DNA of 64,000 nucleotides from Bin87 sp965197635. GTDB lineage: Bacteria > Chloroflexota > Dehalococcoidia > Lucifugimonadales > UBA3495. The notes beneath the pieces were generated by a model. It was given only the letters and a program-made list of their open reading frames with translations. It was not told where the DNA came from and ran no database searches. This document shows positions 18,686-26,727 of the stretch, in pieces. The stretch is from positions 1,240,001 through 1,304,000 of the forward strand of contig CBDANN010000008.1 of the NCBI GenBank assembly GCA_965197635.1, written 5' to 3'. Each line of letters starts with the position of its first letter. Within the stretch, counting starts at the first letter, position 1. Both the position numbers and the translations under genes were made by a program.

Positions 18686-18823
18686 ATGTGGTGTATTCGT
18701 AGTTCGCCGGATATAAAGTGCCGACCGCCGCCTTTGCGCCGCTCAGTATCGAGTAGAAAACTCTTTTCCAATCCGCTCGGAAAGCCTCGAAGTAATACGG
18801 CGAACTACGAATACAGGACACTA
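18684..18823. mobile_element. 140-bp MITE-like element related to the adjacent IS630
   Basis: A non-coding element with long terminal inverted repeats. GTATTCGTAGTTCGCCG (18692-18708) is perfectly complemented by CGGCGAACTACGAATAC (18798-18814), and the outer TAATGTGGT / AGGACACTA ends resemble those of the neighbouring IS630. It is bounded by TA on both sides and shares its left TA with the right end of the IS. It is probably mobilised by an IS630-type transposase. Confidence 0.7.
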
Positions 18824-18918
18824 GGTGGCAAATGTGACGTCTCAACGCCACCAACGCGCAGAAGCAAACCCTGTCCCCAACTGCGCAAAAATATCCGACT
18901 GCCGCACAGGAGAATGCC

Positions 18919-20031
18919 ATGCAATCCATCACCATCGACCGCGCCAAACGCCTCAAAGAGGAAGCCCACCTGGGCCACAACCGCTGGCACCCCGACATCC
19001 CGCCCATCGTTGAAGTCGACCCCGGCGAGGAGGTAGTCCTGGAAACCCGCGACGCTTCCGACTCCCAGATCCAGCCCGATATGACCGAGGCCAACCTCGC
19101 CGGCCTCGACGCCAAGGTCGCCCACCCTCTGACTGGCCCGGTGTACGTTAAGGGAGCGGAACCCGGCGACCTCCTGGAAATCGAATACCTTGACATAATC
19201 GCCCAACCCCGTGGTTGGACCCGGAACCGCCCTGGCGCCGGCTTCCTCCGCGACGTCTTCACCAACCCATATCTCGTCCATTGGGACATCGCCGACGGCT
19301 GGGCCACCTCTGCCCAGATTCCCGGCGTCCGTATCCCCGACGGTTCCTTCATGGGCACCGCCGGCCTCGCCCCGTCCCATGACCAGGTAGCCGCCTGGGC
19401 CGCCCGAGAGGCCGACTGGGTCAATCGAGGTGGCACAGCCGCCCCTCCGGATCCTGAGGATGCCGTGCCCGCCGGCGGCGCAATCGCCAACCAGGGCCTC
19501 CGTACCCTTCCGCCCCGCGAGAACTGCGGCAACATCGACGCCAAGCAACTGACTACAGGCTCGCGACTCTTCATCCCGGTGGCCGTTCCAGGCGGCCTCT
19601 ACTCCGCCGGCGACGGCCACTTCGCTCAAGGCGACGGCGAGGTCTGCATCACTGCCATCGAGATGGGCGCGACCTGCGCCGTTCGTTTTGCCGTACATAA
19701 GGGCGAAGCCGCCCGCCATAACATAACGTTCCCGCGTTACTCGCACCCCGGCTATTTCCTCCCGCCCGAATGGGCAGCCCCCCGTAATTTCACCGCCACC
19801 GTCGGCTATCCCATCCGCTCCGACGGAACCCAGGAAGGCGAGGATAGCCTCTCGCTGGCCGCCCGCAACGCGCTTTTAAACATGATCGCACTGCTGCAGG
19901 AACGGGGCTGGACCGCCGAGCAGGCCTACATCATCTGCAGCGTCGCCGTCGATCTCCGCGTCAGCAACATCGTGGACCTTCCCAACATCACCGTCTCGGC
20001 ATTCCTGCCAGAAGACATTTTCAACAGCTGA
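18919..20031 (+). CDS. Acetamidase/formamidase family protein
   Basis: A 370-residue FmdA/AmdA-type amidohydrolase that would release ammonia from formamide or short amides in the cytoplasm. Family features are the start NRWHPDIPPIVEVDPGEEVV, the GPVYVKGAEPGDLLEIE block (about residues 75-90), the ENCGNIDAKQLTTGSRLFIP block (about 200-220) and the GDGHFAQGDGEVCITAIE motif (about 234-251), which holds conserved acidic and histidine residues. The ATG follows AGGAG. A strong hairpin and T-run at 20056 ends the transcript. Upstream is the MITE, so the promoter region may be partly element-derived. Confidence 0.9.
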   Translation: MQSITIDRAKRLKEEAHLGHNRWHPDIPPIVEVDPGEEVVLETRDASDSQIQPDMTEANLAGLDAKVAHPLTGPVYVKGAEPGDLLEIEYLDIIAQPRGWTRNRPGAGFLRDVFTNPYLVHWDIADGWATSAQIPGVRIPDGSFMGTAGLAPSHDQVAAWAAREADWVNRGGTAAPPDPEDAVPAGGAIANQGLRTLPPRENCGNIDAKQLTTGSRLFIPVAVPGGLYSAGDGHFAQGDGEVCITAIEMGATCAVRFAVHKGEAARHNITFPRYSHPGYFLPPEWAAPRNFTATVGYPIRSDGTQEGEDSLSLAARNALLNMIALLQERGWTAEQAYIICSVAVDLRVSNIVDLPNITVSAFLPEDIFNS

Positions 20032-20055
20032 ACGCCCACGATCAATCCACTCATC

Positions 20056-20085
20056 AGGGCGCCCCTGAAGGGGCGCCCTTTTTCG
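20056..20085 (+). terminator. Rho-independent terminator of the amidase gene
   Basis: AGGGCGCCCC-TGAA-GGGGCGCCCT followed by TTTT, 25 bases after the amidase stop. A 10-bp perfect stem with a short loop and T-tract is a textbook intrinsic terminator. Confidence 0.9.
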
Positions 20086-20119
20086 TCTCACGAACTCCAT
20101 TCATTACTGCCATGGAAAA

Positions 20120-20156
20120 CGCCCCGACCATTTGCCACCGGCCGGGGCGAATTTTT
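20120..20156 (-). terminator. Bidirectional terminator-like hairpin after the HTH gene
   Basis: CGCCCCG (20120-20126) pairs with CGGGGCG (20143-20149). On the minus strand the stem is followed by TTTTCC, and on the plus strand by AATTTTTA, so it could end the minus-strand HTH transcript and back up the amidase terminator. Between it and the HTH stop (20157-20267) lies a further inverted-repeat-rich segment with no gene. Confidence 0.6.
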
Positions 20157-20267
20157 ACCCGCTGCCGAAGCGGCGGAGCTGGCGCATCTACGGTTAGCTC
20201 GCCTTTAGCCCGCTGAAGCACCACCCTGCGTCGCGAGAGACACACCGTCCTCGCGGCGTAGTTGCCT

Positions 20268-20501
20268 TTAGTTGGAGTAGTCGGTGCGCTTGACCTCAAG
20301 CACCTCGCCCGGCGCCAGGGCGACCCGACGCACGTTGATGCCCATCTTCAGCATCCAATAGCCCAACGTGGCCTTGCTCACTCCTAGGGTGTCCGCAGTG
20401 GCGGTCATGCCCTGATCGTTGACTAACTCGGGCAATAACCGTTCAAGCGGTCGGTCAAACTCTTTCTCTACACGCAGCATCAATTTGGTCTTTCGCGCCA
20501 A
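20268..20501 (-). CDS. Small helix-turn-helix DNA-binding protein
   Basis: A 77-residue protein with a central helix-turn-helix: LPELVNDQGMTATADTLGVS then KATLGYWMLKMGI, and a short C-terminal strand region ending EVKRTDYSN. The start is chosen as TTG at 20501, because a perfect ribosome site (AGGAGG) lies six bases upstream; the open frame continues further but would cover the site and a palindrome. Right upstream is TGTACTGTTTTGCAGTACA, an operator-like inverted repeat, and the same half-site is massively repeated 370-750 bases away. The likely role is a regulator or architectural protein that binds these sites and represses itself. No named family is recognised. Confidence 0.6.
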   Translation of the reverse strand: MARKTKLMLRVEKEFDRPLERLLPELVNDQGMTATADTLGVSKATLGYWMLKMGINVRRVALAPGEVLEVKRTDYSN

Positions 20502-20516
20502 GGTGCACCTCCTGTG

Positions 20517-20537
20517 ATGTACTGTTTTGCAGTACAC
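20517..20537. promoter_or_regulatory. Operator-like inverted repeat before the HTH gene
   Basis: TGTACTG-TTTTG-CAGTACA: seven-base perfect arms directly upstream of the ribosome site of the HTH gene. The half-site TGTACT/AGTACA recurs as another inverted repeat at 21011-21027 (TGTACT-AATCG-AGTACA). On the minus strand a TTGACA hexamer (20617-20622) lies upstream and could be part of the promoter. Confidence 0.6.
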
Positions 20538-20889
20538 CGTTTTTCAGACCTAACGAGTATCCTGTCTGAGGGTTACCGCCTTGAATTTCCTCTACACTAA
20601 CTTTGGTTTCAAGGAATGTCAAGTTGTGGCAAAGAACTTTCCAATACAATTTTTATAATATTTTAGAACGATCTTTGCCACGTGCTTATTTTCGCATATC
20701 GGTTGCCGCCGTTCTAGGGGTGGCTAAGCCAATTTAGTGGATTTCCATGCGATTAGGGTCCCGCGTATCTAAGCGCCTGTGCCCGTCTCACCACCAGGTC
20801 CCGACGTTCGACATCCGCGTTCGCTCAAGGCCCGTACCACGCTGATTCCCCAAGTGAGAGTTTACCTGGTAACGTGTTCGAGAGTTCGT

Positions 20890-21274
20890 GTACTGCGGAA
20901 ATGCCCTTGACACCCATTGTCGAGGCCTGGTGTACCACCCGGTGTCCGTGTACTACGTTTCGCTACACGTAAATTGCGAGCACCGCACTAACCAATCCCT
21001 AGTGATTTGGTGTACTAATCGAGTACACGCAGGACGTTGGCAATTTATGGAGCTTCTATCGGCCTTCACTGGAACTTTCAAAATCGGTACACGTAGAATG
21101 CAAAACCAGGTACACCAGATTGAATGTAAAGATAAGTTGTACTGCAAGGTACTGCAATTTGAAGATGCGGTACACGCCCGTGAAGTCTTAGAATGATGCA
21201 TGGAATTCCGAGGTACACCGCGAGCCCAACATAGATTGGGCGGAGCCAGTACACGTCGCGAAAACAGGTCGTAC
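20890..21274. repeat. Array of GTAC-centred words (13 in 385 bases)
   Basis: GTAC starts at 20890, 20932, 20950, 21012, 21023, 21087, 21110, 21139, 21149, 21170, 21213, 21249 and 21271; chance expectation is one or two. Most read GTACAC or its complement GTGTAC, and a few read GTACTG. The pair at 21011-21027 forms the perfect inverted repeat TGTACT-AATCG-AGTACA. The stretch 20502-21376 has no convincing gene and is AT-richer than its surroundings, especially 20640-20700 (TTTTTATAATATTTTAG). It looks like a cluster of protein-binding sites, plausibly for the HTH protein at 20268. Confidence 0.65.
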
Positions 21275-21376
21275 CGGAGCGCTTCTTCTCGGAAGTTGAC
21301 AGCCAGAGTCCTCTTGCCTAACCTGATTTCCACGGTGCCCATTGCATTCCCGCCAGGTCAGCCCCGGAGATTGGTT

Positions 21377-22345
21377 TTGAAAATCCCGACTTTGCGCGAC
21401 GTTTATCGCGCTCGCGCCACCATTAGCCCCTACTTCCCACGCACTCCGATCACCTATTCCACCGGCCTTAGCTCCGCGCTGGATGCCCAGGTGTACCTCA
21501 AGCATGAGGAGCATCTACCCTTGGGAGCATTCAAAGCCCGCGGCGGCATCAACTTGCTGGCTAACATGTCGTCGGAGGAACGAAGCCTTGGTGTCATCAC
21601 CGCCAGCAGCGGGAACCATGGTCAGTCCATCGCCAGCGCCTGTCGCACCTTCGGCGCCCGCGCTCTTATTGGTTTGCCGGTGGACGCCAACCCAAACAAA
21701 GTAGCCTCAATGGAGGCCTTGGGGGCCGAGCTGATTTTCCACGGCGCCAATTTTGATGAAGCTCGCCGCTATTGCGAGCAGATTGCCGCCGAAGAGGGTT
21801 ACCGCTACGTCCATCCTGTCAACGAACCGGATCTTATCGCCGGGGTCGCCACCGCCAGCTTGGAGATCATCGAAGACTTGCCCGACGTCGAAGTGATGCT
21901 ACTGCCCATCGGCGGTGGCAGTGGCATTTCCGGGGCCTGCATCGTCGCTCAGGCCCTCAACCCCGCCATCCAGGTGGTCGCTGTGCAATCGGAAGCCGCT
22001 CCGGCTGCCCACCTTTCTTGGGAGCAGGGACAACTGGTCCAAGCCCCTATGCATACCTGGATCGAGGGCATCGCTACGGCGGAAGGCTACGAACTGCCAC
22101 AGCAAATTATGCGCCACCGTCTGCACGACTTCGTCCTGGTCAGCGACGACGACGTTAGGCGCGCTGTCGCGATGTTGGTGGAAAAAGCCCACACCTTATC
22201 CGAAGGCGCCGGTGCCACCGCCCTCGCCGGCGCCGTCCGTTACCCGAAATTGGTGCGCGGCAAAACCGTTTCCATAACCGTCAGCGGTTCCAACATCACG
22301 CTGGCCCAGCTGCGCGATTGCATCGACCTTTACCTGGGAGGCTAG
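21377..22345 (+). CDS. Threonine/serine dehydratase-like PLP enzyme (fold type II)
   Basis: A 322-residue tryptophan-synthase-beta-fold PLP enzyme. The Schiff-base lysine is in LGAFKARGGINLL (about residue 55), the substrate serine/asparagine loop is ASSGNHGQSIA (about 77-87) and the phosphate-binding glycine loop is PIGGGSGISG (about 176-185). The family deaminates L-threonine or L-serine to 2-oxo acids. The start is taken as TTG 21377 (GGAGA six bases upstream), giving MKIPTLRDVYRAR, which matches the usual N-terminus. A longer reading would run into the GTAC-word region. No C-terminal ACT domain is present, so it should be the catabolic, non-feedback-inhibited type. Confidence 0.8.
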   Translation: MKIPTLRDVYRARATISPYFPRTPITYSTGLSSALDAQVYLKHEEHLPLGAFKARGGINLLANMSSEERSLGVITASSGNHGQSIASACRTFGARALIGLPVDANPNKVASMEALGAELIFHGANFDEARRYCEQIAAEEGYRYVHPVNEPDLIAGVATASLEIIEDLPDVEVMLLPIGGGSGISGACIVAQALNPAIQVVAVQSEAAPAAHLSWEQGQLVQAPMHTWIEGIATAEGYELPQQIMRHRLHDFVLVSDDDVRRAVAMLVEKAHTLSEGAGATALAGAVRYPKLVRGKTVSITVSGSNITLAQLRDCIDLYLGG

Positions 22346-23356
22346 CTACCGGTCTTCCAGAAACCGCGCCAATTCGTCCCGTGGGAACTCCGGAAGTGTT
22401 TTCTCTCCACTCCGGTCAATCAACCATAGGCCATCTTCGGCCTCTATCATCTGGCCGATTTCCCAACCACTTACACTTACCCGGTCAAGGGACCGCAGCG
22501 CGATGGGGACGGCCGACGCCGGCATGACCGCGATCAGCGCCCCGGAACCCAAGAGCCCCAACGGATCAATCCCTAAAGCTTGGCAAATCGCCGCGCATTC
22601 TGGTAGTACGGGCACGCTTTCCGCCTCCAACACCAACCCCAGGCCGGAGGCTATCGCAACTTCCCTCAACGCGGTGATCAATCCGCCCTCCGTCACGTCG
22701 TGCAGGCTGTGCACATCGACCGTTTCGCAGAGCACTCTGGCAGCTGCGACCACGCTGATCCCGGGATTCGTCAAGTAATTGGACGCGACTGCAAGGGCGT
22801 CGTCCGACAACCCTGCGGAACGCAACGCATCACCATGTTCTCGTGCCAGTATGGACGTTCCCTCAACGGCCACTCCAGTGGTTAAGACTATGCTGTCCCC
22901 GTCGCGCGCGCCGCTGGTGGACACCAGGTTGGCCGGTGTGTCCAACTCACCCAACATCGTTCCGGCCACGATGGGACGCGACAGGCCGTCCGTCACCTCG
23001 GTGTGCCCTCCGATCACAGCGACGTCCAATTGCCGGCAGGCGTCCGCTATATCCGAGAAGATACCCCGTACATCGTCGGCAGTATCGCTGGTGGAAAGCA
23101 ATACGGTTGGCAAAAACCATCGAGGTTTCCCCCCAGTACAGGCGATGTCGTTAGCGTTCACCTGGACCGCGTGCCAACCAATCCGGTCTGCCACGAAAGT
23201 GATCGGGTCCGACTTCGCGATGAGCAGTCCCTCGCCCATTTTCACCACCGCGCAATCCTCACCCACTGACGGCCCCACCAAGACTTGTGGATCAATCTTT
23301 CCGAGGTCGCCAAGCAATTCCGTCAACAACCGCGGAGGCAGTTTACCAATGTCCAA
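22346..23356 (-). CDS. AIR synthase-related protein (HypE-like fold)
   Basis: A PurM/HypE-superfamily ATP-binding protein. N-terminal half: GKLPPRLLTELLGDLG..GPSVGEDCAVV, then SDPITFVADRIGWHAVQVNANDIACTGG, the dimer and ATP-binding region; C-terminal half: HDVTEGGLITALREVAIASG. Several relatives (HypE, SelD, ThiL, PurL) use the same scaffold. The HypE C-terminal PRIC tail is absent, so it is not a hydrogenase maturation HypE, and the N-terminal catalytic Cys/Sec loop of SelD is not seen. The start is taken as TTG 23356, preceded by AAGGACGG; the open frame begins earlier. It is convergent with the dehydratase gene, with no gap between the two stops. Function unassigned. Confidence 0.7.
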   Translation of the reverse strand: MDIGKLPPRLLTELLGDLGKIDPQVLVGPSVGEDCAVVKMGEGLLIAKSDPITFVADRIGWHAVQVNANDIACTGGKPRWFLPTVLLSTSDTADDVRGIFSDIADACRQLDVAVIGGHTEVTDGLSRPIVAGTMLGELDTPANLVSTSGARDGDSIVLTTGVAVEGTSILAREHGDALRSAGLSDDALAVASNYLTNPGISVVAAARVLCETVDVHSLHDVTEGGLITALREVAIASGLGLVLEAESVPVLPECAAICQALGIDPLGLLGSGALIAVMPASAVPIALRSLDRVSVSGWEIGQMIEAEDGLWLIDRSGEKTLPEFPRDELARFLEDR

Positions 23357-23569
23357 TGTCCAACCCGTCCTTGTGATATGTTCACCCCAGTTTAGCAAAA
23401 CCCTTGCCCAGACTGCTTGGAATATTCCTGATCGGGTCGTCAACGGCGCCACCCCAAGGACGACGGAAAATTGGGCCAAGCCTTTGCCGTGCAAACTTCA
23501 GTTGCAAGCCGCAAACCATCTGATATAATCGCAACTCGTACAGTCTAATAGGGCTGTACCACCCGCCCT

Positions 23570-23646
23570 GGCGCATTCGTCTAGCGGCCCAGGACACCGC
23601 CCTCTCAAGGCGGAGATCAGGGGTTCGAATCCCCTATGCGCCACCA
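23570..23646 (+). tRNA. tRNA-Glu (CTC)
   Basis: A full cloverleaf: acceptor GGCGCAT pairs with ATGCGCC, followed by discriminator A and encoded CCA. Anticodon stem CCGCC/GGCGG with loop CTCTCAA gives anticodon CTC, reading GAG. The T-arm carries GGTTCGAATCC. It stands alone between the AIR synthase-like gene and the EamA transporter. Confidence 0.95.
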
Positions 23647-23717
23647 AACGATAGTACGCCGACGCGATTGAGACCGTCGGCGATTTTCATTTTCCACCGA
23701 TCTTTCGATGAGCGTCC

Positions 23718-24602
23718 ATGCTGGAGTCCTCGACACTTTTGGCGTTGGTCTTGGTGTTGACTTCGGCAGGAGCCCACGCCACTTGGAACCTTCTGCTGAA
23801 GCGCGCGCTGCGGCAAGAGGTTTTCGTGTGGTGGCTGTCAGCCTTTGCGGTGGTGGGCGCTTCTCCCATCGCCGTAGTGTTGGCATTCCGAACTGATTTT
23901 GAGGCTGTTGGGTTATGGTACGTTTTGGCATCGTCGCTGGTTCACATTTGCTACTTCCTGTTCTTGGGGCGCAGCCTCGCCCGTGCCGATCTTTCGTTGG
24001 CGTATCCCATCGCGCGCGGTTTTGGCCCCGGCCTGGTTCCGATCCTGGCCGTATTCGCGTTGGGGGAAACCGTGACGGGCCCGGCGTGGGTGGGCATCGG
24101 CGCCATCGTGGTTGGCATCTACACCATGTCTTTGTTGAGACAGCTCCGACCGAGCGCAGGAGCCGGGCTTAATGCCAGCAGGAGCGGAATCGCCTACGCT
24201 CTCCTGACGGGACTATGTATCGCTCTGTACACGTTGGTCGACAAACAGGGTGTCGCCTACGTCAACCCCTTCCTGTACCTGTATCTAATGACTTGCGGCG
24301 TGGCGATCGGGATGTTGCCTTACATAATACGAAACTACGGGGTAATTACGGTTGCCCAGGAATGGCGAGCCGGCGCTCGGCCCGTTATGGCAGCATCCAC
24401 CTTGCTCTTCTTGGCTTACGGTCTGGTGCTCACGGCGATGCGCATCGCCGAGGTTAGCTACGTCGCTCCCGCCCGCGAGGTCGGTCTCCTTTTCGCTTTG
24501 CTGTTGGGAGCCATCATACTCAAGGAACGCGTTACCGTTGGCCGCGTGGCCGGCGCCGGATTGATCGTCGCTGGCCTCGCTCTCATCACGATCTTCCCGT
24601 GA
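23718..24602 (+). CDS. EamA/DMT-superfamily transporter
   Basis: A 294-residue polytopic inner-membrane protein with about ten helices in two EamA repeats, the layout of the drug/metabolite transporter superfamily. The first repeat contains SAGAHATWNLLLKRAL (the family's early asparagine/lysine segment) and ADLSLAYPIARGFGPGLVPI at the end of helix 4; the second starts near residue 150 (GIAYALLTGLCIALYTLVDK) and has AEVSYVAPAREVGLLFALLL. It probably exports or imports a small metabolite; the substrate is unknown. It is followed by a nitroreductase and an amidohydrolase on the same strand, with gaps of 70 and 22 bases, so these may be co-transcribed. Confidence 0.85.
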   Translation: MLESSTLLALVLVLTSAGAHATWNLLLKRALRQEVFVWWLSAFAVVGASPIAVVLAFRTDFEAVGLWYVLASSLVHICYFLFLGRSLARADLSLAYPIARGFGPGLVPILAVFALGETVTGPAWVGIGAIVVGIYTMSLLRQLRPSAGAGLNASRSGIAYALLTGLCIALYTLVDKQGVAYVNPFLYLYLMTCGVAIGMLPYIIRNYGVITVAQEWRAGARPVMAASTLLFLAYGLVLTAMRIAEVSYVAPAREVGLLFALLLGAIILKERVTVGRVAGAGLIVAGLALITIFP

Positions 24603-24672
24603 GGACGTCTGGCGTAGCGGCTATAATGAGCGTGAATTCCCAGGAGAATCGACACGGACCGGAGGATTGACT

Positions 24673-25308
24673 ATGGCTGACCAGTTCGACCTGTTTGAGG
24701 CAATTTACAGTCAGAGGCAAATTACTCGATACAAGACCGACGCCGTCCCGCAAGCTGCAATTCAGCAGATGATCGACGCGGCGGTACGCGCCCCCAACGG
24801 AGGGAACACGCAGCCTTGGGAGTTCGTGGTAGTCAACGACCCCGACACCGTTCGATCCCTTGGTGAGTTGTACAAGAACACCTGGTTGGACGCGATGGGG
24901 TGGGAGCCCTCACCGACCGAGTCCAGGGTGTATCGCCACGCTCGTTATCTGGCCCACCACATGCCCGAGGTCCCAGCAATGATTGTGGTTTGCTCTGACC
25001 ACTCCAAGGGTAGCGGTTATCAACCGGGAGAACCTATTGAACGCGGCCGCCACGCCGCCTCGGTCTGGCCGGCCATACAAAACCTCTTCCTGGCCGGCCG
25101 CGCCTTGGGGCTGGGCACCCGAATCACCACTGTGCTCAATCGCAAAGAAGATGAGGTCCGGGAGATTCTGGGACTACCCGAATACGCCGAGATGATCTGT
25201 CTTACCCCCGTCGGTTATCCCCGGGGTAGTTTCGGGCCGACAAACCGCCGACCGCCCGCCGAAGTCACCTCGTTCAACCGCTGGGGCTTCCGTGACTGGA
25301 CCGATTAG
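24673..25308 (+). CDS. Nitroreductase family protein
   Basis: A 211-residue FMN-dependent nitroreductase-fold oxidoreductase. Diagnostic blocks are the N-terminal SQRQITRYKTDAVPQ with the phosphate-binding arginines, AAVRAPNGGNTQPWEFVVV (about residues 37-55) and the C-terminal GYPRGSFGPTNRRPPAEV. The ATG at 24673 is seven bases after GGAGG; a TTG two codons upstream is less likely. Members reduce nitro, quinone or enone compounds using NAD(P)H. It lies between the EamA transporter and a metal-dependent amidohydrolase, which suggests a small catabolic or detoxification operon. Confidence 0.88.
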   Translation: MADQFDLFEAIYSQRQITRYKTDAVPQAAIQQMIDAAVRAPNGGNTQPWEFVVVNDPDTVRSLGELYKNTWLDAMGWEPSPTESRVYRHARYLAHHMPEVPAMIVVCSDHSKGSGYQPGEPIERGRHAASVWPAIQNLFLAGRALGLGTRITTVLNRKEDEVREILGLPEYAEMICLTPVGYPRGSFGPTNRRPPAEVTSFNRWGFRDWTD

Positions 25309-25330
25309 CGACACGCGAGGAGTCTCCTTT

Positions 25331-26710
25331 ATGCTGGAACCCACGTTGAAAATTGACGGTGTGCGCTACATTGTCACCATGGACCCGGAACGGCGCATCA
25401 TCGCCGACGGCGCCGTTTTGGTTAACGATGGGCGCATCAGCCGAGTGGGCAAAAAGGCTGATCTGGCAGATGTCACCGCTGACAGATTGATCGACGGCGC
25501 CGGAATGGTCGTGACTCCGGGCTTCATCAACGGCCATATGCACATCAGCTACGCCCACGCGGTTCGCGGGTTGTTCCCGGATGATCTGGGCGCTGACTAT
25601 CTTCCCAACGTGTTCCGGCTACAAGGAGCCATGACCGCCGAGGACGAGTACGCAACCTCTTTGCTGGCGATTACGGAATTGCTGAAATACGGCACCACCA
25701 CGTTCCTTGACCCCGGCAGTACAACCCACCTTGAGGCTTGTTTACCAGCCTACGAGCAGGCCGGATGCCGCATCATCGTCGGAAATAACGTGATTGACCG
25801 GCCTAACCCGCTAAACCTCCCGGTGTACGACACCGACAACGCTTTGCGTCTTACGGAGCGGACCATAGCCGACTACCATGCCCAATTGGACGGGATGGTT
25901 TCCGCTTGGGCTATGCCTTTTTCCCCGGAATTCTGCTCCCCGGAATTGCTGGCAGGTGTCCATACCATCGCGCAAGAGGCCGGCACTCGCGAGACCTTGC
26001 ACTTCACCAACAGCGTGCGCTGGATTGAAGAATGCCGGCGGGCGTACAGCAGCACCCCTACTGAGTACCTGGAAAGCCAAGGTATCCTGTCTCCGGAGAT
26101 CACATTGGCCCACTGCCTTGGTATCACCGACGACGAAGCCAGGATGATTGCTAACGGTGGCGCGGCAGCGGTGATGTGCCCCACGGCTGCCGTCAAAGGT
26201 GGGGCGGGCATGACCCGGCACGGTCTCCTGCCGGAGTTGTTGGAATACGGCGCCCGGGTCGGTTTGGGCACCGACGCAGGCAACAACTCCAACCTGCTGG
26301 AGACGCTGCGATCAGTCTATTTGGCCGCAGTACTCTACAAAGACGGACGACAAGACGTAGGGATGATACCCGCGGAAACGGCGCTGGAACTGGGCACGAT
26401 ACGGGGCGCCGCGGCATTGGGAATGGATGACATAATTGGGTCGATAGAGCCCGGCAAAGCGGCCGACATGGTTCTCTTCGATACTCGCCGCGCCGAGTGG
26501 GGCGCCTTGCACAATCCCGTTAACAGCCTGGTGTACAACGCGGACGGGCGCAGCGTTCACACCGTGATCGTGAACGGAAAAGTCGTGGTTGCCGACCACC
26601 GACCGCAATTTGTAGACGAACCGGCGCTGGTCGACGAAGTCCAACAACTGGGTGAGGCGCTGATGAAAAGGGCCAACGTGAGTTTCGCTCCACGTTGGCC
26701 GATTCTGTAG
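25331..26710 (+). CDS. Metal-dependent amidohydrolase (chlorohydrolase/deaminase-like)
   Basis: A 459-residue amidohydrolase-superfamily enzyme, cytoplasmic, most like the AtzB/TrzN/guanine-deaminase branch. The start is at ATG 25331 with GAGGAG eight bases before it. Visible are GFINGHMHISYAHA (about residues 60-73, the HxH metal pair), LHFTNSVRW (near 220), the metal histidine in LAHCLGITDDE (near 257) and the catalytic aspartate in VGLGTDAGNNSNLLE (near 305), followed by the C-terminal strand return GSIEPGKAADMVLFD. It should hydrolyse an amine or chloride from a ring, or a cyclic amide; the substrate is unknown. It forms a probable operon with the nitroreductase. Confidence 0.87.
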   Translation: MLEPTLKIDGVRYIVTMDPERRIIADGAVLVNDGRISRVGKKADLADVTADRLIDGAGMVVTPGFINGHMHISYAHAVRGLFPDDLGADYLPNVFRLQGAMTAEDEYATSLLAITELLKYGTTTFLDPGSTTHLEACLPAYEQAGCRIIVGNNVIDRPNPLNLPVYDTDNALRLTERTIADYHAQLDGMVSAWAMPFSPEFCSPELLAGVHTIAQEAGTRETLHFTNSVRWIEECRRAYSSTPTEYLESQGILSPEITLAHCLGITDDEARMIANGGAAAVMCPTAAVKGGAGMTRHGLLPELLEYGARVGLGTDAGNNSNLLETLRSVYLAAVLYKDGRQDVGMIPAETALELGTIRGAAALGMDDIIGSIEPGKAADMVLFDTRRAEWGALHNPVNSLVYNADGRSVHTVIVNGKVVVADHRPQFVDEPALVDEVQQLGEALMKRANVSFAPRWPIL

Positions 26711-26727
26711 GGGTAAAGATTTCGTGG

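Noticed and set aside
20890..21274. CRISPR array
   Set aside because: The GTAC words are too short and unevenly spaced (10 to 64 bases) to be direct repeats with spacers, and no cas genes are near. No CRISPR array was seen anywhere in the window.
22346..23356. selD (selenide water dikinase)
   Set aside because: It shares the PurM/HypE fold but lacks the N-terminal catalytic Cys/Sec glycine-rich loop of SelD.
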